Part shown: one piece after another, positions 1-7,775 of the stretch
Numbering within the stretch: the stretch's first letter is position 1
Layout: every line of letters begins with the position of its first letter
Assembly (NCBI RefSeq): GCF_040678635.1
Contig: NZ_JBFATZ010000002.1
Coordinates: 186,001 to 250,000, forward strand
Length of the DNA stretch: 64,000 nt
Direction of reading: 5' to 3'
From: Thermopolyspora sp040678635
Lineage (GTDB): Bacteria; Actinomycetota; Actinomycetes; Streptosporangiales; Streptosporangiaceae
The notes under the pieces: model-generated
Database searches by the model: none
The model's input: the letters and a program-made list of their open reading frames with translations, nothing else
What the model was told of the DNA's origin: nothing
Made by a program: the position numbers and the translations under genes

Positions 1-138
1 GGCCGCGTGATAGCTCTCACCCACCCACGCGGAGTCGAAACCGTACCGCTCCGCGTGGGCGAGCAACGTGACCGCGCGATCCACCTGCGGGCGGACCGGC
101 TCCCGGGAGCTCAAATCGAGCGCGACCCCCAGCCGCAT
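1..138 (-). CDS. LLM-class flavin-dependent oxidoreductase, N-terminal fragment (runs off left edge)
   Basis: Reading leftward from an ATG at 138, the 46 visible codons begin MRLGVALDLSS and contain a FDSAWVGESYH motif. This is the typical first beta-strand and helix of the luciferase-like (LLM) TIM barrel, where F420- or FMN-dependent oxidoreductases bind their cofactor. The rest lies outside the window. The ATG follows the stop codon of the binding-protein gene directly (TGA then ATG), so the two are almost certainly translationally coupled in one operon. Enzymes of this family (SsuD, NtaA and others) often oxidise the compound imported by a neighbouring ABC system. The substrate cannot be told from the fragment. 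Confidence 0.8.
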   Translation of the reverse strand, partial: MRLGVALDLSSREPVRPQVDRAVTLLAHAERYGFDSAWVGESYHAA

Positions 139-1230
139 TCAGCCGGCCTTCTGTGCTTGCTTGATGACATCGTCGTAGGAGAAGTCGTTGAACGCCTTGA
201 ACATCGCGTCGGTGTAGATCTCCTTCGCCGGGAACTTCGTGATCAGTCCGGCCGAGGCCATGAAGTCGAGCGCACGGGTGGCCGCGGCGTCGTCGATCCG
301 GCCCAGGGTCTTGTCGTCGAAGCCCTGCCCGTCCAGGCGGACCTGGAGGACCTTGACCCCGTCGGCCAGCGCCTTCTCCTCCGGGTCGGACCCGCGGGTC
401 TCCGGGTAGAGCTTCCACAGGTCGCGGATCGCGGCCTCGGGGTTGGCCTTGGCGAAGACGAACGCCTTCGCCACCGCACGACCGAACCGCTGGAGGATGT
501 CCTTCTTGGCCTCAAGGTTCTTCCGGGTCGTCGCGAAGCCGCCGCCCCACGCGTCCGCCGTCGCCTCGACCGGAAGCGGCGTCAGGGTGACGCCGGCGTT
601 CTTGACGAGCTGGTACTGGATGTCCCAGAGCGCCAGCGCATCGACCTGGCCGGTCTTGATGGCGTTGATCTGCTGGGCGCCGGCGCCGATCGGCACCAGG
701 CTGGCGGCGTTCTCGCTCATCCCGTTGAGCTTCAACGCGGTCCGGGCGAACGTCGCGCCGGAGCTCGCGACCGCGGAGACGCCGATCTTCTTGCCCTTCA
801 GGTCGGCGATGCTCTTGACGTCCGAGCCGTCCGGCACCTGCAGGCTGTAGATCCACTTCGCCCAGTACGAGCTGAAGTAGGTCAGGTCCAGGTTCTTGCC
901 GTGCCCGATGGCCACGGGCTCGACCGTCATGAGGCCGAGGTCGGCCCCGCCGGCGGCGACCTGCTGGGCCGCCTGGGTGGCCGACGGGAAGAGGTTGGTC
1001 GTGACCTTCAGGCCCTCCTCCTTGTAGAAGCCCTCGGCTTCCACGACGGCCATGACCGCGTAGCCGGCGTTCCAGCTCGGGGACGCCATCGCGAACGTCA
1101 CCGGCGTCAGCCCGCCGGACTTGGCCGGGCCGGCGGATTCGCTCTCGGAACCGCACGCACTCAGCGTCGCGGTCACGCACAGGATGGCGAACGCACTGCC
1201 GATGACCTTCACCGCTCGTCTGGTCTTCAT
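139..1230 (-). CDS. ABC transporter substrate-binding lipoprotein, NMT1/SsuA/TauA type
   Basis: This is a 363-residue exported lipoprotein. Residues 1-25 form a signal peptide, and the lipobox LSAC places the lipidated cysteine at about residue 26. The mature part has the type-2 periplasmic-binding fold of the NMT1/THI5, SsuA and TauA group (PSWNAGYAVMAVVEAEGFYKEEGL near the start, then GKKIGVSAVASSGATF). Family members capture sulfonates, nitrate, thiamine precursors or aromatic acids at the membrane. The ATPase and permease that should serve it are at 4152-5851 in the divergent operon. A strong SD (GAGGGAAGG) precedes the ATG. The ligand is unknown. Confidence 0.88.
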   Translation of the reverse strand: MKTRRAVKVIGSAFAILCVTATLSACGSESESAGPAKSGGLTPVTFAMASPSWNAGYAVMAVVEAEGFYKEEGLKVTTNLFPSATQAAQQVAAGGADLGLMTVEPVAIGHGKNLDLTYFSSYWAKWIYSLQVPDGSDVKSIADLKGKKIGVSAVASSGATFARTALKLNGMSENAASLVPIGAGAQQINAIKTGQVDALALWDIQYQLVKNAGVTLTPLPVEATADAWGGGFATTRKNLEAKKDILQRFGRAVAKAFVFAKANPEAAIRDLWKLYPETRGSDPEEKALADGVKVLQVRLDGQGFDDKTLGRIDDAAATRALDFMASAGLITKFPAKEIYTDAMFKAFNDFSYDDVIKQAQKAG

Positions 1231-1246
1231 GGTGAAACCTTCCCTC

Positions 1247-2113
1247 TTACTGGTTGGGGAGTGGGTAGGTGTCTTCGTTGAGCACCCGGCCCGGCGTCAG
1301 GGAGAAGTCCAGACGCGGCGGACAGAAGATGTCGATCAGCTGGTTGGTCCCCGCGCCCACGGCCTCGCTGGTGTGGATCATGGGCGGAGGGATCACGGCC
1401 ACCGAAGGACTGCCGCACCGCAGGTGCCGGTCCTCGCGCCACTCGCTGCGACGCCGGGACCACGGGGTCCGCAGGTGGTGGATGTACTCCCCCTCCACGG
1501 CGAGCGAGCACTGCTCGAAGTCGTCGTGGTCGTGCGGCGAGAGGGTGTTGGGGTCACGCGGACCGATCCTGGGCGCCAGGAAGTTGACCATGAAGGTGGT
1601 GCACCGCACGATCTGGCCCGGCCGGATGGCGTCCTGCGTCACCTGCAGGTCGGCCAGTCGGTAGGGCCGGATGCGATAACCCTCCGGCGGTTGCGGCCAC
1701 GGCTCGAACGGCTTGACGTTCGGGTGCGGCTCCGCGTACGACTCCCGGTTGCGCGCCTTGTCCAGCAGGTCGGTGGACCGAGAGCTGAACAACCGCACGA
1801 CGGTGCAGTCGGCGACGCCGGCGATCGCGCTGCCGCCCGGCGGGACCATCACCACCGCCTTGCCCGAGACCTGCTCGACCTCCCCCGACGCACGGACCTC
1901 GACGTCGCACTCGTCGTAGGGGAGGATCACGACGTACTCGTCCGGCTGATCATTCCGTTCCAGCACGTCGCCGGCGACCAGCGTCGTGTAGGCGAGCACG
2001 AAGTTGTGTCCGCGGAAGTACCACGTCGACGATCCGCCAGGGGGCGTCTCGTCGGGATCGCCCTTACCGAGGTCGGAGAACTCCACATCGGGCGGAGTGG
2101 CCAGGGTGGTCAT
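1247..2113 (-). CDS. Bicupin-like metal-binding protein of unknown function
   Basis: About 288 residues when read from the ATG at 2113; an in-frame TTG at 2125 would add four residues. The C-terminal half carries a metal-binding cupin motif: HDHDDFE (H-x-H-x3-E) followed about 90 residues later by a histidine in PPPMIHT. The N-terminal half looks like a second, degenerate cupin barrel (YVVILPYDECDVEV, VVMVPPGG). Such proteins are dioxygenases, isomerases or hydrolases of small acids. The gene lies between the DUF6282-type hydrolase and the binding protein, 16 bp upstream of the latter, so it probably acts on the imported compound. I cannot name the reaction. Confidence 0.75.
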   Translation of the reverse strand: MTTLATPPDVEFSDLGKGDPDETPPGGSSTWYFRGHNFVLAYTTLVAGDVLERNDQPDEYVVILPYDECDVEVRASGEVEQVSGKAVVMVPPGGSAIAGVADCTVVRLFSSRSTDLLDKARNRESYAEPHPNVKPFEPWPQPPEGYRIRPYRLADLQVTQDAIRPGQIVRCTTFMVNFLAPRIGPRDPNTLSPHDHDDFEQCSLAVEGEYIHHLRTPWSRRRSEWREDRHLRCGSPSVAVIPPPMIHTSEAVGAGTNQLIDIFCPPRLDFSLTPGRVLNEDTYPLPNQ

Positions 2114-2238
2114 CGTCTGTCCCAATCAGTCGTAGGGGGGTCTGCCTGTGCGGCAGGCTCGCTGGTTGGCCGAGAGAGTCGATCGCTTTTTTCAGATGTC
2201 TTTCGAATCGGCGGCACAATGCCGGTTCACATACCGGT

Positions 2239-3159
2239 TCAGTCGTCCAGGCCGAGCAGGAAGGCCGGGTTGTCGCAGAAGACCTGCCGCAGCGACCTCT
2301 CGTCCAGGCCGAGGTCCAGCAGCGCGGTCGCGACGCGGATGTAGGAGTCCACCGGCAGCGGCCGATCCTTCTGACCGAGGTCGGAGGAGATCACGGTGTG
2401 CTCCGGGCCGATCTTCTCGATCCAGTCCAGGAGGAGCCTCGGGTCCCACTTCTTGGTCCCCTCGGGGTCGTAGAAGCCGGTCTCGTGCTCGATGAACGCT
2501 CCGTAGCCGACGAGCTCACGGCACTTGGCCACGTCCGCGCCGATGACGTAGTCGGGATGGTTGAGCAACATCCGGGTGACCCCCCTCTCCTTACCCGCGG
2601 CGAAGAGCCGGGTGATCGACTCGATCTCCATGTGACCGCCGGTCACCATCGCGCCGGTCTCCTTCACCAGGTCGAGCACCTCGTAGACCTCGGGGATGAG
2701 CTCACCGTCCTCCCCGTGAACATCCACCCGGGACGACGGCACCTCAACGCTCGCCGTGGGGAAGCCGACGCCCTCCGGATGGCAGTCGATGTGCCGGCCG
2801 GCCGAGAACGTCGGGAACCACACGGCCCTGCCCCCCATGCGCAGTGACATGGCCACCGCCTGCGGGTTGATGCCGCCGACCATGCTGTTCAGGGTGATGC
2901 CGCCGAAGACCGGGGTTTTGATCTTCGCCAGCCGGTCGCTCATCGCGAGCAGGTCCATGACGGTGTTGTGGTGGTGGGACTTCACCAGCACGCCCCGCAT
3001 GTTGAGCCGCTCGCCGTCCTTGCCGGCCTCGGCGTGGTCGATGCGTCGAGGGAACGGGTTCGGCCCGGAATGGCAGTGCAGGTCAACGCAGCCGTCCAGC
3101 AGCTTGATGATGGCGGGTGTGTCAGTCACGAAGTCTCCAGGCGTCGGGGGTGTTCGCAT
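2239..3159 (-). CDS. DUF6282-type metal-dependent hydrolase (amidohydrolase-like)
   Basis: About 306 residues from the ATG at 3159. A GTG at 3258 would add 33 residues, but it leaves almost no room for the divergent promoter, so I prefer the ATG. Metal-ligand motifs follow the amidohydrolase/PHP order: DLHCHSGPN near the start, KSHHHN, TGGHMEIES, NHPDY and SSDLGQ. These suggest a TIM-barrel hydrolase with a mono- or dinuclear metal site. Related proteins are annotated only as DUF6282. It is the first gene of a leftward operon (hydrolase, cupin, binding protein, LLM oxidoreductase) that diverges from the IclR gene. The substrate is unknown; ring opening or amide hydrolysis of the imported compound is a guess. 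Confidence 0.78.
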   Translation of the reverse strand: MRTPPTPGDFVTDTPAIIKLLDGCVDLHCHSGPNPFPRRIDHAEAGKDGERLNMRGVLVKSHHHNTVMDLLAMSDRLAKIKTPVFGGITLNSMVGGINPQAVAMSLRMGGRAVWFPTFSAGRHIDCHPEGVGFPTASVEVPSSRVDVHGEDGELIPEVYEVLDLVKETGAMVTGGHMEIESITRLFAAGKERGVTRMLLNHPDYVIGADVAKCRELVGYGAFIEHETGFYDPEGTKKWDPRLLLDWIEKIGPEHTVISSDLGQKDRPLPVDSYIRVATALLDLGLDERSLRQVFCDNPAFLLGLDD

Positions 3160-3269
3160 CACAGACTGAGAGTTCGCTATCCGGTCTGTCAATAGGGCGC
3201 TTTCGGCGAACGCTGCATCGAAATCCCCAGGAGAATCTTGCAGTGAGACGTAGGTCACGCTTACCCTCT

Positions 3270-3301
3270 GTCCGTACTACGAACTAATCGCACTCTGAGT
3301 G
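3270..3301. promoter_or_regulatory. Candidate IclR operator region between divergent operons
   Basis: Two short inverted repeats lie just upstream of the IclR gene: GTCCGTACTACGAAC at 3270-3284 (a 15-bp palindrome with one mismatched pair) and CACTCTGAGTG at 3291-3301 (perfect arms of five around one base). IclR-family proteins bind palindromes of about 14-15 bp between divergent catabolic operons, so either could be the operator. This is position-based inference. Confidence 0.4.
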
Positions 3302-3315
3302 GACAGTGAGGGCCT

Positions 3316-4095
3316 ATGACGGAGGACCAGGTGGACAAGCCGGAGACCGGCCGCGAGCAGGACATCCAAGCGGTGAGCAGGACCGCGCAGATCCTGGGAC
3401 TGTTCGGTCCGGAGACTCCGGAGCTCTCCGTCGCGGAGACCACCCGCCGGCTCGGCCTGAACCGCACCACGGTGCACCGCTACTTCAGCTCGATGATCAG
3501 CTCCGGCCTGCTCGAACGCGTGGAGGACTCCGCACTCGTCCGTCCCGGACGGTCGATCCTGCAGCTCGGCAGCTTCGCGCTGGGACAGCAGCGCATCATG
3601 CAGATGGCGCCGGCCTACATGCGCGAGCTCGTGCTCGACATCAAGGTCAGCGTCGTGCTGTCGTTGTGGGGCACCTCCGGCCCGGTGGTCTCGCTGGTGG
3701 AGGAGGCCGAGCATCCCACCCTGGTGACGGTACGCGTGGGCTCGCAGCTCGCCCTGGACTCCTCGCAGGCCAAGGTCTTCCTGGCCTTCCTCCCCGACCA
3801 GTTCCACGCCGACCGACTCACCGGCAGCCTCCCCGAACCCCAGCGCACCGAGACGCGCGGTCGTATCGAGGCGATCCGACAGGCCGGCATCACCAGCCAC
3901 GTCAACCACCGCGGCATCTGCATCGTCGCGGCGCCGGTGTTCGCGGCGACCGGGATCTGCGCCACGATCGCGGCCGTCGGCACCGAGCGGATGCTGCCGG
4001 AGGCGCTGGACTCCCGAGAGGCCACGGCGGTGAAAACCGTATGCAAGCGACTGACCAAGGAGATGGGCGGCACCTGGCCCGCGGGGACCGCCTGA
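3316..4095 (+). CDS. IclR-family transcriptional regulator
   Basis: This 259-residue regulator has an N-terminal winged helix-turn-helix at about residues 18-80 (QAVSRTAQILGLF, then LSVAETTRRLGLNRTTVHRYFSSM) and a C-terminal effector-binding IclR domain. The effector domain keeps the late signature (ITSHVNHRGICIVAAPVF) and the SQAKVFLAFL helix. A GTGAGGG SD sits three bases before the ATG. The gene diverges from the hydrolase operon and leads the operon with the ABC ATPase, permease and SDR, so it most likely senses the imported compound or a product and controls both arms. Activator or repressor mode cannot be read from the sequence. Confidence 0.9.
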   Translation: MTEDQVDKPETGREQDIQAVSRTAQILGLFGPETPELSVAETTRRLGLNRTTVHRYFSSMISSGLLERVEDSALVRPGRSILQLGSFALGQQRIMQMAPAYMRELVLDIKVSVVLSLWGTSGPVVSLVEEAEHPTLVTVRVGSQLALDSSQAKVFLAFLPDQFHADRLTGSLPEPQRTETRGRIEAIRQAGITSHVNHRGICIVAAPVFAATGICATIAAVGTERMLPEALDSREATAVKTVCKRLTKEMGGTWPAGTA

Positions 4096-4151
4096 TCGCC
4101 GCCGGCACGACAACCGAGGCGCGGGCAGCCTGCGCTCGAACCAGGTGAGGA

Positions 4152-4949
4152 ATGACAGACATGCCGACCAGTACCGACACCGACTGCGTGATCCGCTTGG
4201 ACTCGGTGTCCATGCTCTACCCGACGAAGTCCGGCGGGACCGTCCGGGCTCTCGACGACGTCTCCCTCAGCGTCCACGCAGGTGAGTTCATCTCCATCGT
4301 CGGCCCCAGCGGCTGCGGCAAGAGCACGCTGCTGCGGATCATCATGGGCCTGTCCCGCCAGACCTCCGGACAGGTCACCTTCGGGCAGTCGGAGGACACC
4401 CACCGCAACCGGCTCGGGATGGTCTTCCAGCAGCCGCTGCTGCTGCCCTGGCGCACCGTACGGAAGAACCTGCTGACCTCGCCGGACCTGCACCAGCGCC
4501 GGGACGCCGCGACCCACGCCAAGGCCGAGGAGCTGCTGGTGATGCTCGGCCTGGAGGAGTTCGGCGACCGGTACCCCAACGAGCTGTCCGGCGGGATGCA
4601 GCAGCGGGTCGGGATCGGCCGCGCCCTCATGCACGACCCGCGCATCCTGCTCATGGACGAGCCGTTCGGCGCCCTCGACGCGATGACCCGCGACCAGATG
4701 GGACTGGACCTGCTGAGGATCTGGGACCAGGACCGCAAGACCGTGCTGTTCGTGACGCACAGCATCCCCGAGGCGGTGCTCCTCGCCGACCGCGTCGTGG
4801 TGATGACGCCGCGACCCGGCCGGTTGGCGGACGTGGTCGAGGTCGGGCTCCCTCGGCCGCGGCGGCTGGAGAACATCAACACGCCCGAGTTCGGGGAGAT
4901 CGTCCTGAAGATCCGCAAGCTGCTCGACTCCGAGCACAGCGCCCACTAG
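4152..4949 (+). CDS. ABC transporter ATP-binding protein (SsuB/TauB/NrtD type)
   Basis: The 265-residue ATPase has all the ABC motifs in order: Walker A GPSGCGKST near residue 52, a Q-loop in VFQQPLLLPWRT, the signature LSGGMQQR, Walker B ILLMDEPFGALD and the switch histidine in VTHSIPEA. The LLPWRT and MTRDQM context is typical of importers for sulfonates, taurine, nitrate and related ions. It energises the permease encoded eight bases downstream. The partner binding protein is in the opposite operon (139-1230). Confidence 0.93.
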   Translation: MTDMPTSTDTDCVIRLDSVSMLYPTKSGGTVRALDDVSLSVHAGEFISIVGPSGCGKSTLLRIIMGLSRQTSGQVTFGQSEDTHRNRLGMVFQQPLLLPWRTVRKNLLTSPDLHQRRDAATHAKAEELLVMLGLEEFGDRYPNELSGGMQQRVGIGRALMHDPRILLMDEPFGALDAMTRDQMGLDLLRIWDQDRKTVLFVTHSIPEAVLLADRVVVMTPRPGRLADVVEVGLPRPRRLENINTPEFGEIVLKIRKLLDSEHSAH

Positions 4950-4957
4950 GAGACCTG

Positions 4958-5851
4958 ATGTCCACCAACACCAAGCGCCACGCGGCCGACCGAGAGGCAC
5001 TCGCCGTCACGGACGGCGAGACCGCGCCGGTGGGGGCGCCCACGAGCTCGGACGCCCCGGTCCGACGCCGACGCCGCCGAGTACCGGAGATCACCTACAG
5101 CGTGCTGGTGTTCATCGGGCTGTTGGTGGTCTGGCAGGTCGTCGTGGAGCTGTTCGACATCTCCACCGTCCTCGTCCCCGCGCCCACGGCCGTCGCCGCC
5201 TCCCTGGTCGAAGGCTTCCGGGACGGCAGCCTGATAACCAACTCGATCGTCACCCTGAAGGAGGTAATGATCGGGTTCGGCATCGCGGTCGGCGCGGCAC
5301 TGACCTCCGCGGTGCTCATCACCCAGTTCCGGACGGTGGAGCGCGTGCTCTTCCCGCTGCTCATCCTGACCCAGACCATCCCGAAGGTCGCCATGGCGCC
5401 GCTGCTGATCGTCTGGTTCGGCATCGGGATCAGCTCGAAGGTGCTGACCGTGGCCCTGATCGCGTTCTTCCCCCTGCTCATCAACGCCATCCTGGGATTC
5501 CGGTCCGCCGCCTACGAGCAGGTCGAGATGCTCCGGTCCTTCGGCGCGTCCCGCATGCAGGTCATGCGGTACCTGCAGATCCCGTCGGCGCTTCCGCACA
5601 TCTTCGCGGGACTGGAGGTCGCCGTCATCCTGTCCGTGACCGGCGCCGTAGTCGCGGAGTTCGTGGGCAGCTCCGAAGGTCTGGGCTACCTGATCCAGGC
5701 GACCAACTTCACCCTGGACGTGGCCAGGACCTTCGCGGTGATCGTCGTGCTGTCGGTCCTCGGCATCGCACTGCACGCGGTCGTCGTGCAGCTCGGCAAG
5801 TGGCTGGTCTTCTGGACCACCACCCCCACCGACGCCGCCGGCGAGGTCTGA
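4958..5851 (+). CDS. ABC transporter permease (SsuC/TauC type)
   Basis: A 297-residue inner-membrane protein with a hydrophilic N-terminal tail of about 45 residues rich in RRRRRR, then about six membrane helices. The EAA loop that contacts the ATPase is visible as YEQVEMLRSFGASRMQVMRYLQIPS, with the family-typical ALPHIFAGL after it. It follows the ATPase gene by eight bases with an SD (AGGAGACCTG), so both are co-translated. With the binding protein at 139-1230 it forms a complete importer. Confidence 0.92.
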   Translation: MSTNTKRHAADREALAVTDGETAPVGAPTSSDAPVRRRRRRVPEITYSVLVFIGLLVVWQVVVELFDISTVLVPAPTAVAASLVEGFRDGSLITNSIVTLKEVMIGFGIAVGAALTSAVLITQFRTVERVLFPLLILTQTIPKVAMAPLLIVWFGIGISSKVLTVALIAFFPLLINAILGFRSAAYEQVEMLRSFGASRMQVMRYLQIPSALPHIFAGLEVAVILSVTGAVVAEFVGSSEGLGYLIQATNFTLDVARTFAVIVVLSVLGIALHAVVVQLGKWLVFWTTTPTDAAGEV

Positions 5852-5922
5852 GCCATGACATGGGTACGCGGAAGGGCGATCGTGAACGCGCCGAAGGCGC
5901 CCGTCGCCGAGGCGGGCGCCCG

Positions 5923-6678
5923 GTGAGCGCGCCACGGGTCGCCATCGTGACGGGCTCGAGCTCCGGGATCGGCGAAGGGATCGCCCGCGGGCTCGCGGCC
6001 GACGGCTTCACCGTCGTGGTGAACTCGGCCACCTCGGTCGACGCCGGTGAGCGGCTCGCGGCCGAGCTCCCGGGGGCGAGCTACGTCCAGGCCGACATCG
6101 CCGATCCCTCCGACGCCGTACGCCTGGTGGAGACGGCCGTGGCGCGGCACGGCCGGCTCGACCTGCTGGTGAACAACGCCGGGGTGTCGCGGCCCGTTCC
6201 GCACGCCGACCTGGACGCGATCACCCCTGACGACTGGCATCGGATCCTCGGCGTCAACGTCGTCGGGACGTGGCAGGTCTCCGTCGCCGCCGTGAAGGTC
6301 ATGAAACCCGGCGGGCAGATCATCAACATCACCTCGGTGGGCGGCTCGCGCCCCCTCGGCAGCTCGATCCCCTACTCCGTCAGCAAGGCCGCGGTCGACC
6401 ACCTGACCAGGCTGCTGGCCAAGGCCGTGGGTCCGAACATCCGGGTGAACGCGATCGCCCCGGGGCCGCTGCGGACCCGGCTGACCGCGGGCAGCCTCGC
6501 CGCGCGGGCGGCGCGCACCGCGGCGATGACGCCGCTGGGCCGGCTCGGGCAACCGTCCGACGTCGCGGCGATGGTCCTGGCGCTCACCAAGGCCCCCTTC
6601 GTCACCGGCGAGGTGATCAACGTCGACGGCGGCATCAACCTCTTCACCCACCTCGACGCGCCCCGCGCCGACGCGTGA
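5923..6678 (+). CDS. Short-chain dehydrogenase/reductase (SDR)
   Basis: 251 residues from a GTG at 5923, preceded by GAGGCGGG. An ATG at 5860 would add 21 arginine-rich residues that no SDR needs. Cofactor motif TGSSSGIG is near residue 11, then NNAGVS, and the catalytic set is S of NITSVGG and Y-x3-K in PYSVSKAA. The C-terminus has the usual FVTGEVINVDGG. This is a classical NAD(P)-dependent 3-oxoacyl-reductase-like SDR. As the last gene of the importer operon it probably oxidises or reduces a hydroxyl or keto intermediate of the imported compound. Confidence 0.88.
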   Translation: MSAPRVAIVTGSSSGIGEGIARGLAADGFTVVVNSATSVDAGERLAAELPGASYVQADIADPSDAVRLVETAVARHGRLDLLVNNAGVSRPVPHADLDAITPDDWHRILGVNVVGTWQVSVAAVKVMKPGGQIINITSVGGSRPLGSSIPYSVSKAAVDHLTRLLAKAVGPNIRVNAIAPGPLRTRLTAGSLAARAARTAAMTPLGRLGQPSDVAAMVLALTKAPFVTGEVINVDGGINLFTHLDAPRADA

Positions 6679-6683
6679 TCGCG

Positions 6684-7589
6684 CTACCCAGCGTCCAGTA
6701 GCGGGCGGATGTCCTCGGCCAGGGAGGCGATCTGGGCGCTTTCCGCGCCGCGGACGGGCTGCAGGATGACGGCGTCGGCGCCCGCGTCGGCGAGGCGGCG
6801 CAGGGCCGCGGCGCAGTCCTGCGGGGTGCCGGCGACGGCGAGGGCGTCGATGGCGGCGTCGGTGAGGTCGGCCTTGTACCAGGAGCGGAGCTGGACGGAC
6901 ATGGCCGGGTGGACGAGGGCCTCGGCGATCGTGTCGCGGAGGCGGGCCCGGGCGGTGTCGCCGTCGGAGTCGACGGAGAGCCAGGTGAAGACGGTGAGGC
7001 GGTGGTCCAGGCCCTTGGCGGCGGAGGCGATGTCGCCGATGTAGTCGAGGGCGGAGCCTTCCGCGAGGATGGTGCCGTTCGCGATGCGGCGGGCCAGGTC
7101 GAGGCCCTTGGGGCCGCGTACGCCGAGGCTCACCGGGGGCGGGACGGCCGGCGGGTGGGCGAGCCGTACCCGGTCCAGGTGCACGTGGGAGCCGTGGAAG
7201 GCGACCTGTTCGCCGTCGAGGAGGCGGCGCAGGGCGACCGTGACCTCCTCCAGGGCCGCCATCAGGCTCGCCGGATGCGCGCCCACCTGCGACAGCCACT
7301 CGGGCATGCCGTGGCCCACGCCCATGAGGAACCGGCCGGGGTGCAGGCGGGCCAACGTGGCGACCTCCATCGCCAGGTAGGCCACGTTGCGTACGGCGGC
7401 CGGGGCGATGCCGAGCCCGACCCGGACGCGGCGGGTGCGTTCGAGCGCCGCGGCCACCTGGGTGAAGCCGCCCGCCAGCCCGAGATCCTCGATCAGCCAG
7501 AACTCGTCCAGCCCCGCGGCCTCGACCCGGGGCGCCAGCTCCATCATCGCCTCGGCGGGCAGGTTGTCGACTTTGACCCCCAGGTCCAT
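6684..7589 (-). CDS. LLM-class flavin- or F420-dependent oxidoreductase
   Basis: 301 residues from an ATG at 7589 with a good SD (GGGAGTGA). The protein opens with MDLGVKVDNLP and has the family helix EAAGLDEFWLIEDLG, then VRVGLGIAPAAVRN, and a conserved HPGRFLMGVGHG loop that contacts the flavin phosphate. It resembles the F420-dependent reductases of actinomycetes (methylene-H4MPT-reductase-like group) more than bacterial luciferase. It faces the SDR gene tail to tail with only five bases between the stops. No partner gene shows what it reduces. Confidence 0.85.
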   Translation of the reverse strand: MDLGVKVDNLPAEAMMELAPRVEAAGLDEFWLIEDLGLAGGFTQVAAALERTRRVRVGLGIAPAAVRNVAYLAMEVATLARLHPGRFLMGVGHGMPEWLSQVGAHPASLMAALEEVTVALRRLLDGEQVAFHGSHVHLDRVRLAHPPAVPPPVSLGVRGPKGLDLARRIANGTILAEGSALDYIGDIASAAKGLDHRLTVFTWLSVDSDGDTARARLRDTIAEALVHPAMSVQLRSWYKADLTDAAIDALAVAGTPQDCAAALRRLADAGADAVILQPVRGAESAQIASLAEDIRPLLDAG

Positions 7590-7775
7590 GCTCACTCCCG
7601 ATCGTTGGCGTCGCCGCCGGGCCCGGACGGCAAGATCCATGGTGACATCACCCCGCGGCCGGGGGACCGCTGACCTTCGCGGCAATCCTTAGTGAGGCTA
7701 TGCACTCCTATTTCGTTGTCTGGCCCTTTCGGACGCGACACTGACATCGACCGATGTGCCGGCGGCGGGGACGAG

